A DNA stretch of 64,000 nucleotides from Prorocentrum cordatum (Eukaryota > Sar > Dinophyceae > Prorocentrales > Prorocentraceae): NCBI GenBank assembly GCA_963575745.1, contig CAUYUJ010000869.1, positions 308,501 to 372,500 of the forward strand, written 5' to 3'. The translations under genes and the position numbers were made by a program. The notes beneath the pieces are model-generated. The model had not been told where the DNA came from and searched no databases. It was given only the letters and a program-made list of their open reading frames with translations. Shown in pieces: positions 1 through 9,362 of this stretch (position 1 is its first letter; each line of letters starts with the position of its first letter).

Positions 1-234
1 CAGCAGACACAGCGGCGAGCCTCACAGCCTGCTCCAAAGTACTCGGAGCGGGTCTTCTGGGGCCATTCGGCCATGAACAATTCTGACGAAATGGCCCGCA
101 TCTTCTGGGAAATAATGGAGAAGACGAAAAACAAGAGAATGGAGGAGGAGGAGAAAGAGAAGCAAAGCTACAGAGCCATGATTCGGAACACCAACACCGT
201 CAGTGACATCTTCGGCATCGGATCACCGGATTAA
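1..234 (+). CDS. C-terminal end of an unknown charged protein (cut by window edge)
   Basis: Frame 1 is open from the first base to a TAA at 232-234, giving 77 residues with no start inside the window, so the gene begins upstream. The protein has an aromatic stretch (YSERVFWGHS), then a long lysine/glutamate-rich segment (EKTKNKRMEEEEKEKQ) likely to be helical, and ends SDIFGIGSPD. Composition is varied and unlike the low-complexity tracts that follow, which argues for real coding sequence. I do not recognise the family. The remnant at 380-650 has a similar charged composition, so both may belong to one decayed gene, possibly from a mobile element; that link is inference. Confidence 0.4.
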   Translation, partial: QQTQRRASQPAPKYSERVFWGHSAMNNSDEMARIFWEIMEKTKNKRMEEEEKEKQSYRAMIRNTNTVSDIFGIGSPD

Positions 235-379
235 GACGGTAAGAAGAAGGAAAAATGAAAGAAAGACAAGGTCAAGCAGAAGGCCCAACAGCCGGTCAGT
301 TTCCTGAAGACAGCAGGAGCGCGTAGATTGCGTCCAACGGTGAGCGAGACATCGAATTCAAGCAGTAGGCAGTTCGACT

Positions 380-650
380 GCGGCCAAGGACTTCAAGCAA
401 GTTAGAAAGATGCACCAGCGGAAGACTGAGAGGGCGAAGATCCAGGCGGCAAAGAACCAGAAAACCATGATGGCCATCTTTACGAAATTGATGAACGTTT
501 GGTCGGCCACATCGAGAACATGAGGCAGATGCAGAATCGCCTAGAGGTGAAACGACAGCGCCTGAGGATATCATCAAGATCGCCAAGAAGACCCTCCCGA
601 ATCGTGATACGTCGGACTGGGACACTGAGAAAGGAAGTGATTGGATCTAA
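380..650 (+). pseudogene. Frameshifted remnant of an unknown protein
   Basis: Three plus-strand frames are read in succession. The first, from 380, gives a basic helical stretch (AAKDFKQVRKMHQRKTERAK) and ends at TGA 521-523. An overlapping frame continues as ERLVGHIENMRQMQNRLEVK. A third ends in a non-repetitive acidic tail (KTLPNRDTSDWDTEKGSDWI) with TAA at 648-650. This hand-over between frames with protein-like composition is what a coding region broken by small indels looks like. Function unknown. It lies in the same orientation as the open frame at 1-234 and may be its continuation or a second copy. Confidence 0.35.
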
Positions 651-1480
651 AAGTTCATGCCGGTCCCCGAGGCATGCCAGAGTAAGTTGAATACACACCT
701 CGAGGCGAATGGACTCAGCACCACCACAGGCAGGGACGAAACAACGAGGGTCAATCAACTCAGCAAGAAAGCTTGTGGACCAGACACTGACATGGACAGC
801 AGCAAATCAGCAGGAATGACGTCCCGAGTACCTAACATACAGATTCGTGAGTCACCGGGTGCGCCACCTCTTTCGCCGTTGTGCTTTTCTGTGGCTGCCA
901 TTTGCATTAGCCACTGATGCATGTGCAGAGGTGGTTCGCAGGCTACCTTACATGCGACAGAGTGTCGTGGGCCCGCTCGTGTTGTTTTGTGCTCAACTCC
1001 CCATTCCAGCTGCTGTCATCCAATTTCGGGTGGGCGCAGCAGCAGCAAATTGCATCTGTACCCCCCTCATATTAAATTATCGTGATGCAAATATTTCTGA
1101 CAGCACACGTAAAAATTGAGTTTAGTTGTCTGCATCTAAGCCACCTTGCCATGCACAGCCCAAGTGTATTGTGCGTGGCAGTCGCGTCTATAGGATGTAG
1201 TGCTGCTCACTTGATCGCGCAGTTCCTTGTATGTGCCCCGTACACGTACTCTTCCATTTTGAATCTGAATTACCTGGAAATGATTTCATCAATCTTGTGC
1301 CCGAAGTGGGAAGGCGTGACCACACCGTCTAGCGGATGCCGACGCTGGACGCGAGTCCTGGATCTTGCAGGGCAAGGCACGCGGAAGGGTAGGGGCGGGG
1401 AGGAGGGGAGAGGAGAAAGGACACAGTCTCAGGAATCATCGTCCCACTCAGCTCTCCACAGCGTAGCCAACGTTGCCAGA
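651..1480. other. Unassigned sequence
   Basis: Mixed-composition DNA between the remnant and the first (CAT)n block. Several overlapping open frames of 60-160 codons exist on both strands but none has a recognisable motif. I see no repeat, RNA gene or regulatory element. Confidence 0.5.
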
Positions 1481-1892
1481 CCAGCAGCAGCAGCAGCAAC
1501 AGCATCATCACCATCACCATCACTATCACTATCGTCATCGCCAACATCACCATTATAATCACAAACCTACCCACCCACCCACCCACCACCACCACCATCA
1601 TCATCATCACAACCACCATCATCATCATCATCATCGTCATCATCGTCATCATCTTCATGAGCAACATTATCATCACCACCATCATCATCATCATCATCAT
1701 CGTATTAATCAGCATCATGATCATCATCATCAGCATCACTATTATCATAATCATCCTCGTAATCATCATCGGAATCATCGATATCATCATCATCACCATC
1801 ATCATCACAATCATCATCATCATCATCAGCAGCAGCAGCATCATCATCATCATCACCACCATCACCATCATCATCATCCGAAGCATTACTGA
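1481..1892 (+). repeat. (CAT)n trinucleotide block 1
   Basis: About 410 bp of imperfect CAT/CAC/CGT triplets, with a short CAG run at its start and a CACC run near 1565-1590. It reads as poly-His, poly-Ile or poly-Ser on this strand and poly-Met or poly-Asp on the other, so long open frames here are artefacts. The CAT strand is on top, as in most other blocks of the window. Confidence 0.9.
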
Positions 1893-2099
1893 CATATCAT
1901 CACCGTCAGGCCTCACCCCTCCTTCTCCTCCTCTTTCGTGGCCGCTGCCCACCCTCCACCCCGACCAGCGACAGCCAAGAGTCTCCTGGATCTTCACGCC
2001 GTCCTCGTTGTCTTCTGGCCCGGCGTCGATCTCCAGGACGTCCCCCATGCCGAACAGTCTGTTCCCCACGGCTCCGGCGGCTCCAGCTCGCCTGCCCAC

Positions 2100-2440
2100 T
2101 CCCTGCCTCCACCCGCAAGGGGGACGGCAGGAAAGAGGAGAGGAAGTGGGCAGAGGAGGACTCAGAGGAGGAAGAGGATGCACCGGGGGACAAAGAGGAA
2201 GAGGAAGAGGAAGATATAGTGACCGAGAGAGAGAGAGAGAGCGAGAAAAAAAAAACAAATATGAGAACGAGAAAGATGAATCAAAGAGAAAGAAACAACA
2301 AATAGAAAGCGAAAGAGAAATATGTTGAGAAAGAGGAAGAGGAGGAGCAGCAGCAGGAGGGAATGAGGAGGAGAGTGGACGAGGAGAGTGGAGAAGGAAG
2401 AGGAAGGACACAAGAACTGAAGGGGGAGAGGGAAGCCTTC
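2100..2440 (+). repeat. Purine-rich tract (GAGGAA, GA dinucleotide, oligo-A)
   Basis: Strongly purine-skewed strand with GAGGAA-type triplets, a GA dinucleotide run near 2225-2243 and an A-run near 2247-2256. It is low-complexity sequence with no supported gene. Confidence 0.75.
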
Positions 2441-2449
2441 GTCTCGTCA

Positions 2450-3080
2450 CCCTCCTCCCCCATCCTGTCCTTATAAATACCTCCTCCCTGTCGCACCCCC
2501 AGACGTGTCCGTAGGCTGGGTCGGGCGTTTCGCCAGAGAGCTACTCGCTATTTATCATTCCAGAGCTCGAAATTTACAACGGTTTCAAAGATGGAGGGAG
2601 ATGGTTTTCAAACTGTGGCTTTCGCCTCAGCGCCGCATCTTTCCCTTCTACAAGTTCGCAACAGCTGCAAAGACGGAGGCCAATTCCTTTCCAAAATGTT
2701 ACTCTCGCTCCAGTGCCGCGCACATTATTATTAGACGTTTGTAGAAAATTGACGGATGCGTAGGGTGGGCTTCCCAGGAATGGCATCCTGGCAAGATTTA
2801 GGATTGTCACCGATATCCTACGAACAGTGTTCTGGCACGACTCAAGATTCCCAATCAAGTAACCTCGGAAATGAAAATGTGTCCGAGTCCGATCAAAATC
2901 ATCAGAATGAAAAAAACTGTTGCTTGATTGCCCTTCTCTTGTCCTGGCGAGGCTTCCTTTTTCCAAGAAGCTCCTGCAAGGTTAGATGGGAAATGTATTT
3001 TGAAACCTATGGAGACGGAAGATGGAGGGAGAATGTACTGCACAATGCTGGAGCGCATTCGGTTTACACTGCTCCTCCTA
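2450..3080. other. Unassigned sequence between repeat blocks
   Basis: Moderately AT-rich unique-looking DNA. A 130-codon minus-strand open frame (2574-2966) has no motif I recognise and no codon pattern suggesting a gene. Confidence 0.4.
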
Positions 3081-3084
3081 TTCC

Positions 3085-3285
3085 TCCTCATGACCATCAT
3101 CATCAACAGCATCATCCTTTTCATAACCATTATCACCATGATCCTCATCATTACCATCATCACCATCACCACAACCATCATTATCATCATCACCATCATC
3201 ACTATCACCACCACCACCATGATCATCATCAGCACCATCATCATCATCATCATCATAATCAGCATCATCATCATACTCATCATAC

Positions 3286-3327
<42 letters not shown>

Positions 3328-3419
3328 GCATCATGATCATCATCATCATTATCATCATCATCCTCATCCTCATCCTCATCCTCATCCTCTTCAGCATCAT
3401 CATGATCATCATCATCATG

Positions 3420-3477
<58 letters not shown>

Positions 3478-3482
3478 CCATC
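3085..3482 (+). repeat. (CAT)n trinucleotide block 2
   Basis: About 400 bp of CAT triplets with CAC, CAG and CCT interruptions (a CATCCT sub-run near 3358-3390) and a nearly pure CAT run near 3415-3475. No coding role is supported. Confidence 0.9.
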
Positions 3483-3734
3483 ACATCATCCTGAGACCCC
3501 TCCTCGGCCTCCTTCTCCTCCTCCCCCTCCTCCTTCCCCTCCTGCTGCAGCCGCGGCCCTGGCATCCGTCCCTCTTCAGGGCGGCCCTCCCCCGCTCTCG
3601 CATGCCCCCGCCCAGCTCGCAAAGGCCGCACCACGCGGGATGCAGAGAGCTTGTGCACCAGCTGTTGTATCTCACAACCCTCGAAGACGCCCCGGGCCGA
3701 CCCGGCGGCCCACATGATGCCCCGGCTCCCGAGG

Positions 3735-3806
3735 CGTGACTGTAAAAAGAAAGAGAGAGAGAGAGAGAAAAAAAAAAAAAAAAAGAGGAGAGAGAGAGAG
3801 AGAGGC
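3735..3806 (+). repeat. GA dinucleotide and poly-A tract
   Basis: GA dinucleotide runs flank an A-run near 3768-3784. Low-complexity sequence. Confidence 0.85.
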
Positions 3807-3966
3807 ATGTGCACAGGGCCGAGAGGGCCTGATCTTGGATATCGGTGGCATCCTTTCTCCTTCCTCCTCCCCCCTCCCACATTCCCTCCCCACTCACCCC
3901 CTGCTCGGCGTTTCGCATCCTCGGGCACGCCCATCCCAGGGGGGAAAGGGAGGTAAGGGAGAGGAA

Positions 3967-4000
3967 AGGCAAGCTAGGTGCGCTCGCGCCAGATCTGACA
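3967..4000 (+). repeat. Dispersed repeat copy 1 (GCAAGCTAGGTGCGCTCGCG family)
   Basis: About 30 bases starting GCAAGCTAGGTGCGCTCGCG and running into AGATCTGAC are repeated near 4848-4876 with one base change. Both copies are followed 60-90 bases later by related sequence containing GCGGACCTG or a close variant. This is part of a diverged duplication between the 4- and 5-kb marks. Confidence 0.7.
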
Positions 4001-4139
4001 TCCGACCCATCCCATCCATTCCTTCCAATAGCGCTGATGCTTTCTCTTTCCGCCAACGGGTGTCATTGCGGACCTGAAACCGTCAAAAAAACACACCACC
4101 TCGGTATGCACAATGAGAAAACAGGAGCTGTGTACAATT

Positions 4140-4204
4140 GGAAGAGGAGGAGGAGGAGGAAGAGGAGGAGGAGGAGGAGGAGGAGGAGGAGGAGGAGGAG
4201 GGGG
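4140..4204 (+). repeat. (GGA)n block
   Basis: Nearly pure GGA/GAG triplets that shade into further GAG-rich sequence up to about 4320. Reads as poly-Arg, poly-Gly or poly-Glu on this strand. Confidence 0.85.
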
Positions 4205-4366
4205 TGGCGGATGAGCAAGAGGATGAGCATGAGGAAGACGATGAGGATAAGGAAGACGAGAAGGATCAGCAGCAGTCGAAGCAGGAGCGGGAGGAGCGGA
4301 AGTAGCAGGAGGACCAGTTGAAGGTGGAGGAGGTGAAAGGCTCGGTGCGACAACGACGGTGAAGGA

Positions 4367-4500
4367 CTTGGATCCAGAATGGTGGCCCGCGCTGGGGCGA
4401 GATCGCCATTTTGACTGACGGGGGCAAGGCGTCGATCCCAGAACGAAGCCAACGCTGCAGCAGGAACATCAGTTCGGAACACCGAACATGCTCCGATTGA
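4367..4500 (+). repeat. Diverged 130-bp dispersed repeat, copy 1
   Basis: The segment shares many blocks with 5534-5672, for example GTGGCCCGCGCT followed by GGGCGAGA, a shared CCAACGCTGCAGC/CCACGCTGCAGC block and a CCGAACA end. Both copies follow a GAG-rich tract, so the repeat unit is probably a composite of about 1.17 kb. Confidence 0.6.
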
Positions 4501-4629
4501 AAAAAACATACTAAGCAACAAAAACAAACACATCTTGACATTCGATCAGTTAAGACAGTGTGCGGCAGAAAACGGGCCACGCGCGGACATGATCTGGGAA
4601 AAGAGGAGGGTAGCATTCGGATTGAACAA

Positions 4630-4850
4630 CTGTGGAAGAGGAGGTGAGGGGACGGGGAAGAGGGGGACGCCGAGAGGGAGATCGAGAGGGATGGCGGGAA
4701 GAGACGGGCGTGGAGGTGGGAGTGGAGACGGGGATGGGGAAGGGGAGGGTGGAGGGGGAGGGGGGTGGGGAGGGGAAGGGAAGAGTGAAGAGGAGGGTGG
4801 AAAGGGAAGAGCAGGAGGGGAGGGGGAGAGAAGAGGGGGAGGGGGCAAGC
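4630..4850 (+). repeat. G-rich low-complexity tract
   Basis: GGGGA/GGAGG-type sequence, ended by the second copy of the GCAAGCTAGGTGCGCTCGCG-family repeat. Confidence 0.75.
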
Positions 4851-5047
4851 TAGGTGCGCTCGCGACAGATCTGACGCTGATGTTTGTTGATCTGCCGACG
4901 GGTGACACAGCGGACCTGGACCCCGACAGGACACCATCGTGATACATGCGCAATCAGGCAAGGGAAGCTGCATATTAGAGTAAAAGAAAGCAGATGAGCT
5001 GGAGGATGAGCAGGGTTGGCGGCGAGCGAGGGGGGGAAATGAGAAGG

Positions 5048-5190
5048 AGAAGGTCTTCTCAGAAGGCGGCGGGATTTCTCAGAAGCCCTCGCGCCTTCTG
5101 AGAAGTGTTCTGTGTCTTCGGGGAAAGCTTCGAAAACTTCTCAGAAGGCTGGGGGACTTCCGATCCTTCCGAGAAGGCCCGCCCCTTCTC
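5048..5190. repeat. Cluster of CTTCTnAGAAG dyads
   Basis: At least five copies of the 11-base dyad CTTCTnAGAAG or a one-base variant lie within about 130 bases (near 5053, 5071, 5094, 5138 and 5166). Each has GAA/TTC half-sites in the opposed arrangement of a heat-shock-element core. No gene with a clear start follows on either strand, so a regulatory role is unproven; it may be only a short inverted repeat that has been amplified. Confidence 0.5.
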
Positions 5191-5384
5191 ACTTCCTCCC
5201 CTCGCTCGCCGCAGGCAGGGGGAACAGGATGATGAAGAAGGAGGACGAGGAGGAACAGCAGAGGCTGAGTTAGGCCGCGCGCGTCGGCTGCGTCGGTGCG
5301 CACGCGGCCCGCTCGCAGCGGGGCCCTCCTCGGACTCGAGGGCCCCGGGGCGCAGGAGCAGGAGTGGGAGGAGCGGTAGTAGCA

Positions 5385-5512
5385 GGAGGAGGAGGAGGAG
5401 GAAGACCAAGGGAAGGGGAAATGAGAGGAGGAGGAGGAGGAGGAGGAGCAGGAGGAGGAGGAGGAGGAGGAGGAGGAGGAGGAGGAGGAGGGGGAGGGGG
5501 GGAAAGGAGAGG
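5385..5512 (+). repeat. (GAG)n block
   Basis: Nearly pure GAG/GGA triplets of about 125 bp that precede the second copy of the 130-bp dispersed repeat. Confidence 0.85.
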
Positions 5513-5533
5513 AAACGAGAGGGAGACGAGGAA

Positions 5534-5672
5534 GGACTCAGATTCAGAAGAGTGGCCCGCGCTCGGGCGAGAGCGCCAGTCAGAACGGCGGAAGCAGAGC
5601 GCCGATCCAGGAGTGAGGTCCACGCTGCAGCGGAAGCGATATGTGAGAAGGACCGAACACGTTCGGACTGAT
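5534..5672 (+). repeat. Diverged 130-bp dispersed repeat, copy 2
   Basis: Partner of 4367-4500, with the same order of shared blocks and many substitutions and small indels. No open frame is conserved between the two copies, so it is not a coding repeat. Confidence 0.6.
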
Positions 5673-6399
5673 AAGGCACATGGGAAAAACAACTCGTACC
5701 AATCCGGTGCACAAGTAACCCTACGCAGGAGGAGGCGCGCCACTCTCACAACGTCCTCGGGGAGAGAGGAGAGTAGCGTTCATATTGAGTGACTGTAGAA
5801 TGAGAGGGGGGAAGGGAATACTCAGGGTGAGAGAGACAGGAACTGATGGGAGCAGTGGGGTAGGGACCGGGGAGTTGGAGGCGGTGAGGAGCCAGGAATG
5901 GGAAAGGAAGAACACGGGGTTCGAAGACGAGAGCAAGCGTCGTCGCCCAGAATTCACGCTGGATGACCCAACAATTTACCTGTCCTCCTCATCCCTCCCC
6001 CGTCATCCCTCCGCTCAACGCGTTTATCCTTGTACTCCTCCTTATCCCCTCGTCAACATCGTATGATACCATCGGCATCATGCTCACGATCGCCTTCAAC
6101 ACTACCGCGCAGACATCCCCAACATGCCCCTCAAAACCCTCCTCCTCCTCCTTCTTCTCCTCCTCCTAATCCCTGTTCCTCCGCGCCTGATTCGTACCTC
6201 TCCCTACCGAATCCCTGTTCACTTGTGGAAAAGCAGGATGTCCTCTGGGTTGGCGACCCGATCTGCGAACTGCTGTCCAAACGACTGGCCGCTGAGGGTG
6301 TCGAAGCCTGTATGCTCCACTCTCAGCCTGGGTGCCAGCGATATCATCCTACTGATCTGTATACTCATTCCCAGGCACATCGTCGGTATCGTCACCCTC

Positions 6400-6416
6400 A
6401 CCATCATAAGACGGCG

Positions 6417-6462
<46 letters not shown>

Positions 6463-6619
6463 GTCATCATCATAATCATCATCAGCATCATCAGCATCGT
6501 CAGCATCGTCTTCATCTTCACCATCATGATCATGGTCATAGCCATCACAGCAACATCATCATGATCCTCTCATCGTCGTCGTCACCATCATCACCACCAC
6601 CGTCATCATCATCATCATC

Positions 6620-6651
<32 letters not shown>

Positions 6652-6740
6652 CATCATCATCATTAATTATCGTCGTCGTCGTCGTCGTTGTCGTCTTCAG
6701 CGTCGTCGTCGGCATCGTCATCGTCAGCAGTATTGATATG
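6400..6740 (+). repeat. (CAT)n block 3 with CGT run
   Basis: CAT triplets with AGC interruptions that change to CGT triplets near 6665-6735. Non-coding repeat. Confidence 0.9.
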
Positions 6741-6749
6741 ACGGCGCGC

Positions 6750-7115
6750 TGATTATCATTTAACCCTATCGATTAGTTATTTCTTCTTGGGTTTGGGGGG
6801 AAATTCGAGGGTTACCTTCGAATTTCCCAAGAATCTCAATACGTTCTGAAACAAAACTAAATTCAATTTTATTATTCAGGGGCTGGCCTGGGGCTTGAAA
6901 TTACAAGGTAACCCTGAAATTTCCGAAGAAGAATAAAAGCTTCAAATTATTATTCTTGGCGTGCGCGGTCCTGCTGCTTTAGCATGGAGGGTGAATTTGA
7001 GGCGCGCAACGTAAATTATTCTTGGCTGGGCGGGTGGCAAGGAAGGTTTCCCTGAATTTGCCGGTGGGGGACAGCCTATCGGGGGAAGCCTATGGAAGCC
7101 TGTGAAGGGCGGCCT
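6750..7115. other. AT-rich spacer
   Basis: Locally AT-rich sequence with two AAATTATTATTCT-like motifs. A similar AT-rich segment occurs at 16360-16460, also next to a (CAT)n block. No gene seen. Confidence 0.5.
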
Positions 7116-7119
7116 GCGA

Positions 7120-7600
7120 GGGGCAGACTCTGGGAATCCTTAGGGATCCCTTGGGAATCCCTAAGGGATTTCTAAGGAATCCTTAGGAATCCCTAGGGCA
7201 TCCACAAGAATCTCAAGGGAATCCTAAGGAATCCCGAGGGCATCCCTAGGAATCCCTGGGGTATCCTTAGGAATCCTTCAGGGCTCCTCAAGAATCCTAA
7301 GGGAATCCTGAGGGATCCCTTGGGAATCGTCAGGAATCCCTAAGGAATCCTTTGGAATCCCGAACGTGTCGTTAAGAATCCCCGCGGACTCCAGAAACCC
7401 TCGGGAATCCTTATGTCGGGAATCCAAGAGAATCCCTGCGGAATCCTTGGGATTCAAAGCGGAATCTTCAAGAGTCCCTCGGGAATCCTGAGGAATCTCT
7501 CGGCGCTCCCAAAGAATCCCTTCGGAAATCCTCAGGAATCCTTCGGGGATCCTGCGGGGTCCTCAGGGAATCCGCCGACCCCTTGGGGTCATCGGCGTGT
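7120..7600 (+). repeat. Degenerate GGAATCCCTAAG minisatellite
   Basis: About 30 degenerate copies of a 12- to 17-base unit built on GGAATCC with variable CTAGG, CTAAG or CTCGG spacers. The same unit reappears at 9215-9325 and near 16255-16320. Confidence 0.85.
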
Positions 7601-7744
7601 GAGATGCTTCCCCCCTCCCCAAACCCCTCCCCCCGGAGCCTGGTCCGGTCGTTTTGGAGGGGGGGGGGGGGGGGTCCGGCCGGATTCCCCGGGATCCGCC
7701 GGCGCGGTCCGGGGGGGGTCATCCGCTCCAGAGAGTCTGCTGGG

Positions 7745-8390
7745 GGGGCCGCAAACGAGCGAAGAGGCTCCCAAGAAGCTCTGCAGACGGTCCAAGAGGG
7801 CCCCGAGTCGCCGAAAAAACACTCGAAGACGGTCAAGATGGCCTCCAGATGGCCCCAGATGCCTCCAAGACGCCCCAAGAAGCTTCCAAGACGCCTCCCA
7901 AGATGGCCCCAAGAGGCCAAAATCGTCGATTTCCATTGGTTTTTTCAACGTTTTTGGCCTTCGCGTTTTTTCGGGCTTCCGACGCTCCAAGACGGCGAAA
8001 GAAGCCCCCAAGACGGCATCAAGACGACCCGAGAGGCTCCCAAGTGGGCCCCAACACGGCCCAAGAGCGCCTCAAAACGGCTCAAGAGGGCCTTCAGACA
8101 GTCCAAGAGGGCCCACAGAGGGGCCCAAGAAAGGCTCCAGACGGGGACCACGAACCTAAAATTCTAGCCTTCCGCCCCAAAAGGCGCCAAGGAGGCCCCA
8201 AGAGGCCTCCAAGAGGCTCCAAGAAGCCCCCAAGAGGCCCCCAACAAGCCCAAAAAAAGCCCCAAGCTGCCCCAAAACAGCTCCCCAGAAGCCTCCAAAC
8301 TGCCTCCCGCAGGCCCCCGAGAGGATTCTCACGACGACGGCGCCAGAGGCTCCCACAACGGTCAACGAAGCCCCCAAGATGGCCCCAAAA
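7745..8390 (+). repeat. CAAGAGGCC-family minisatellite, block 1
   Basis: Degenerate CAAGA(N)GGCCCC units of 10-14 bases. An embedded non-repeat core (about 7918-8000, with TTTTTGGCCTTCGCG and a CTTCCGACG end) recurs in the blocks at 25.2-29.7 kb. Open frames across it on both strands are repeat translations. Confidence 0.85.
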
Positions 8391-8586
8391 AGGTGCCCAG
8401 CCTACGCCGTCGAGTCTGTCGCCGCCATTGTCGTCCTCGTCGTGTTCTCCTGCTCCTTCTCATCCTCCTCTTCCGCCCCCTCCTCCCGTCTCCCCTCTCA
8501 GCTTTCTGTCTCGTATTCCCTCCACTGGCTCACTTTTCACCTTCTCCGCCTTTGGCTGCTCCCCCATCCTCCCTCCTCCACGTCCC

Positions 8587-8618
8587 CCTTATCCATCCCG
8601 TCCCCAGCGGTCAGATTC
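8587..8618 (+). repeat. 32-bp direct repeat, copy 1
   Basis: A 32-base sequence (starts CCTTATCCATCCCG, ends GGTCAGATTC) that is identical to 9124-9155. It contains the stop codon of the minus-strand zinc-binding gene between the copies. Confidence 0.9.
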
Positions 8619-9108
8619 CTCGCAACTTCCGTGCCTTGTCGCAATGCTCGTCACTTGGTTCCGCCGGGCGTTTCGGAGGGTCTCTCCGCGGCGCTCGTCC
8701 CGCTTTAAAACACTTCGCGCACACAACTGGGTTGTTTCGCTTGAAATAATTCTTCTTCTGGTCTTTCGACAAATGGCCCCCGTCTGAAAACGCTGGTTTC
8801 TTCCCGTCCCCGTTCGGTGGGCACGCGGAGCATTCAAACTTTTTCGCCCCCGTGCGCGCATCGTGACACGCGCGGCACACGACTGGGCGATGCGCCTGGC
8901 CCGTCTTCCTATAATGTACTTTCTGGTTATCGGACAAATGGCTCAAGTCTGTGAACGCGGGCGCCTTCCCATCCGCCCCCGTCGGGCATGCTCCACAACG
9001 GAAAATCTGGGCCTCCGATTTTTCGTGGCACGCGCGGCACATGACCGGGCGATGCGTTTGGCCCGTTCTCCTGTAATGTTCTTTCTGACTGTCCGATACA
9101 TGGCTCAC
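8611..9108 (-). CDS. Zinc-binding repeat protein, Stc1-like
   Basis: The frame encodes about 165 residues in three tandem repeats of 50-54 residues. Repeats 1 and 2 run HVSDSQ/HLSDNQ, a basic HYR(R/K)TGQ segment, a CRACH motif, then CGAC or CSAC and a K.PAF(T/S)D link. Repeat 3 starts HLSKDQ, has CAKC and is truncated before a basic tail ending in TGA at 8611-8613. The paired CxxC motifs separated by an AF-x-HLS-x-QK segment resemble the small zinc-binding Stc1 domain, which in fission yeast links RNAi to chromatin; here the role is unknown. The assigned 5' end is a GTG at 9106-9108; the frame runs upstream as PAFTDV and reaches a stop inside the copy of the 32-bp repeat at 9124-9155. The 5' end therefore looks joined from another copy and the true start is uncertain. 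Coding quality is good. Family assignment is moderate. Confidence 0.6.
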   Translation of the reverse strand: MSHVSDSQKEHYRRTGQTHRPVMCRACHEKSEAQIFRCGACPTGADGKAPAFTDLSHLSDNQKVHYRKTGQAHRPVVCRACHDARTGAKKFECSACPPNGDGKKPAFSDGGHLSKDQKKNYFKRNNPVVCAKCFKAGRAPRRDPPKRPAEPSDEHCDKARKLRGI

Positions 9109-9123
9109 GTCTGTAAACGCGGG

Positions 9124-9155
9124 CCTTATCCATCCCGTCCCCAGCGGTCAGATTC
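9124..9155 (+). repeat. 32-bp direct repeat, copy 2
   Basis: Identical to 8587-8618. It sits just upstream (minus-strand sense) of the zinc-binding gene and is read in the same phase as the copy at the gene's end, as expected after recombination between tandem gene copies. Confidence 0.9.
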
Positions 9156-9330
9156 TGAGCGAAGGCGACGCGCTGCGAGCCCCCCCAAGGGGTCGGCGGT
9201 GTGGCGTAAGCCCAAGAATCTTTCGGATTCCCTCGGGGCTTCTCAGGAATCCCTGGTGAATCCCGAAGAATCCCTAGGGCACCCTAAGGAACCCCAAGGG
9301 GAACCTCAGGAATCCCTAGGACATGGCCCG

Positions 9331-9362
9331 GCGCCCTCCGAGGAATCCAGATGACTGCCACC
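9331..9362 (+). repeat. Left boundary motif of the 131-bp satellite
   Basis: The sequence begins GCGCCCTCCGAGGAATCC and continues GATGACTGCCACC. It lies immediately left of the first satellite unit. Near-identical copies lie at the right end of the array (15882-15914) and again at 16060-16092. Confidence 0.8.

Noticed and set aside
1473-3739. Long histidine-rich, isoleucine-rich and methionine-rich open frames as genes
   Set aside because: They are translations of (CAT)n triplets in different frames and strands. All three frames stay open equally and composition follows the triplet.
8926-8946. Dinoflagellate spliced-leader relic (AAATGGCTCAAG at about 8936; also GATGGCTCAAG at about 59799)
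   Set aside because: Only 9-10 bases match the leader's end. The first lies inside the coding sequence of the zinc-binding gene where the codons explain it, and neither is followed by a retrocopied gene.
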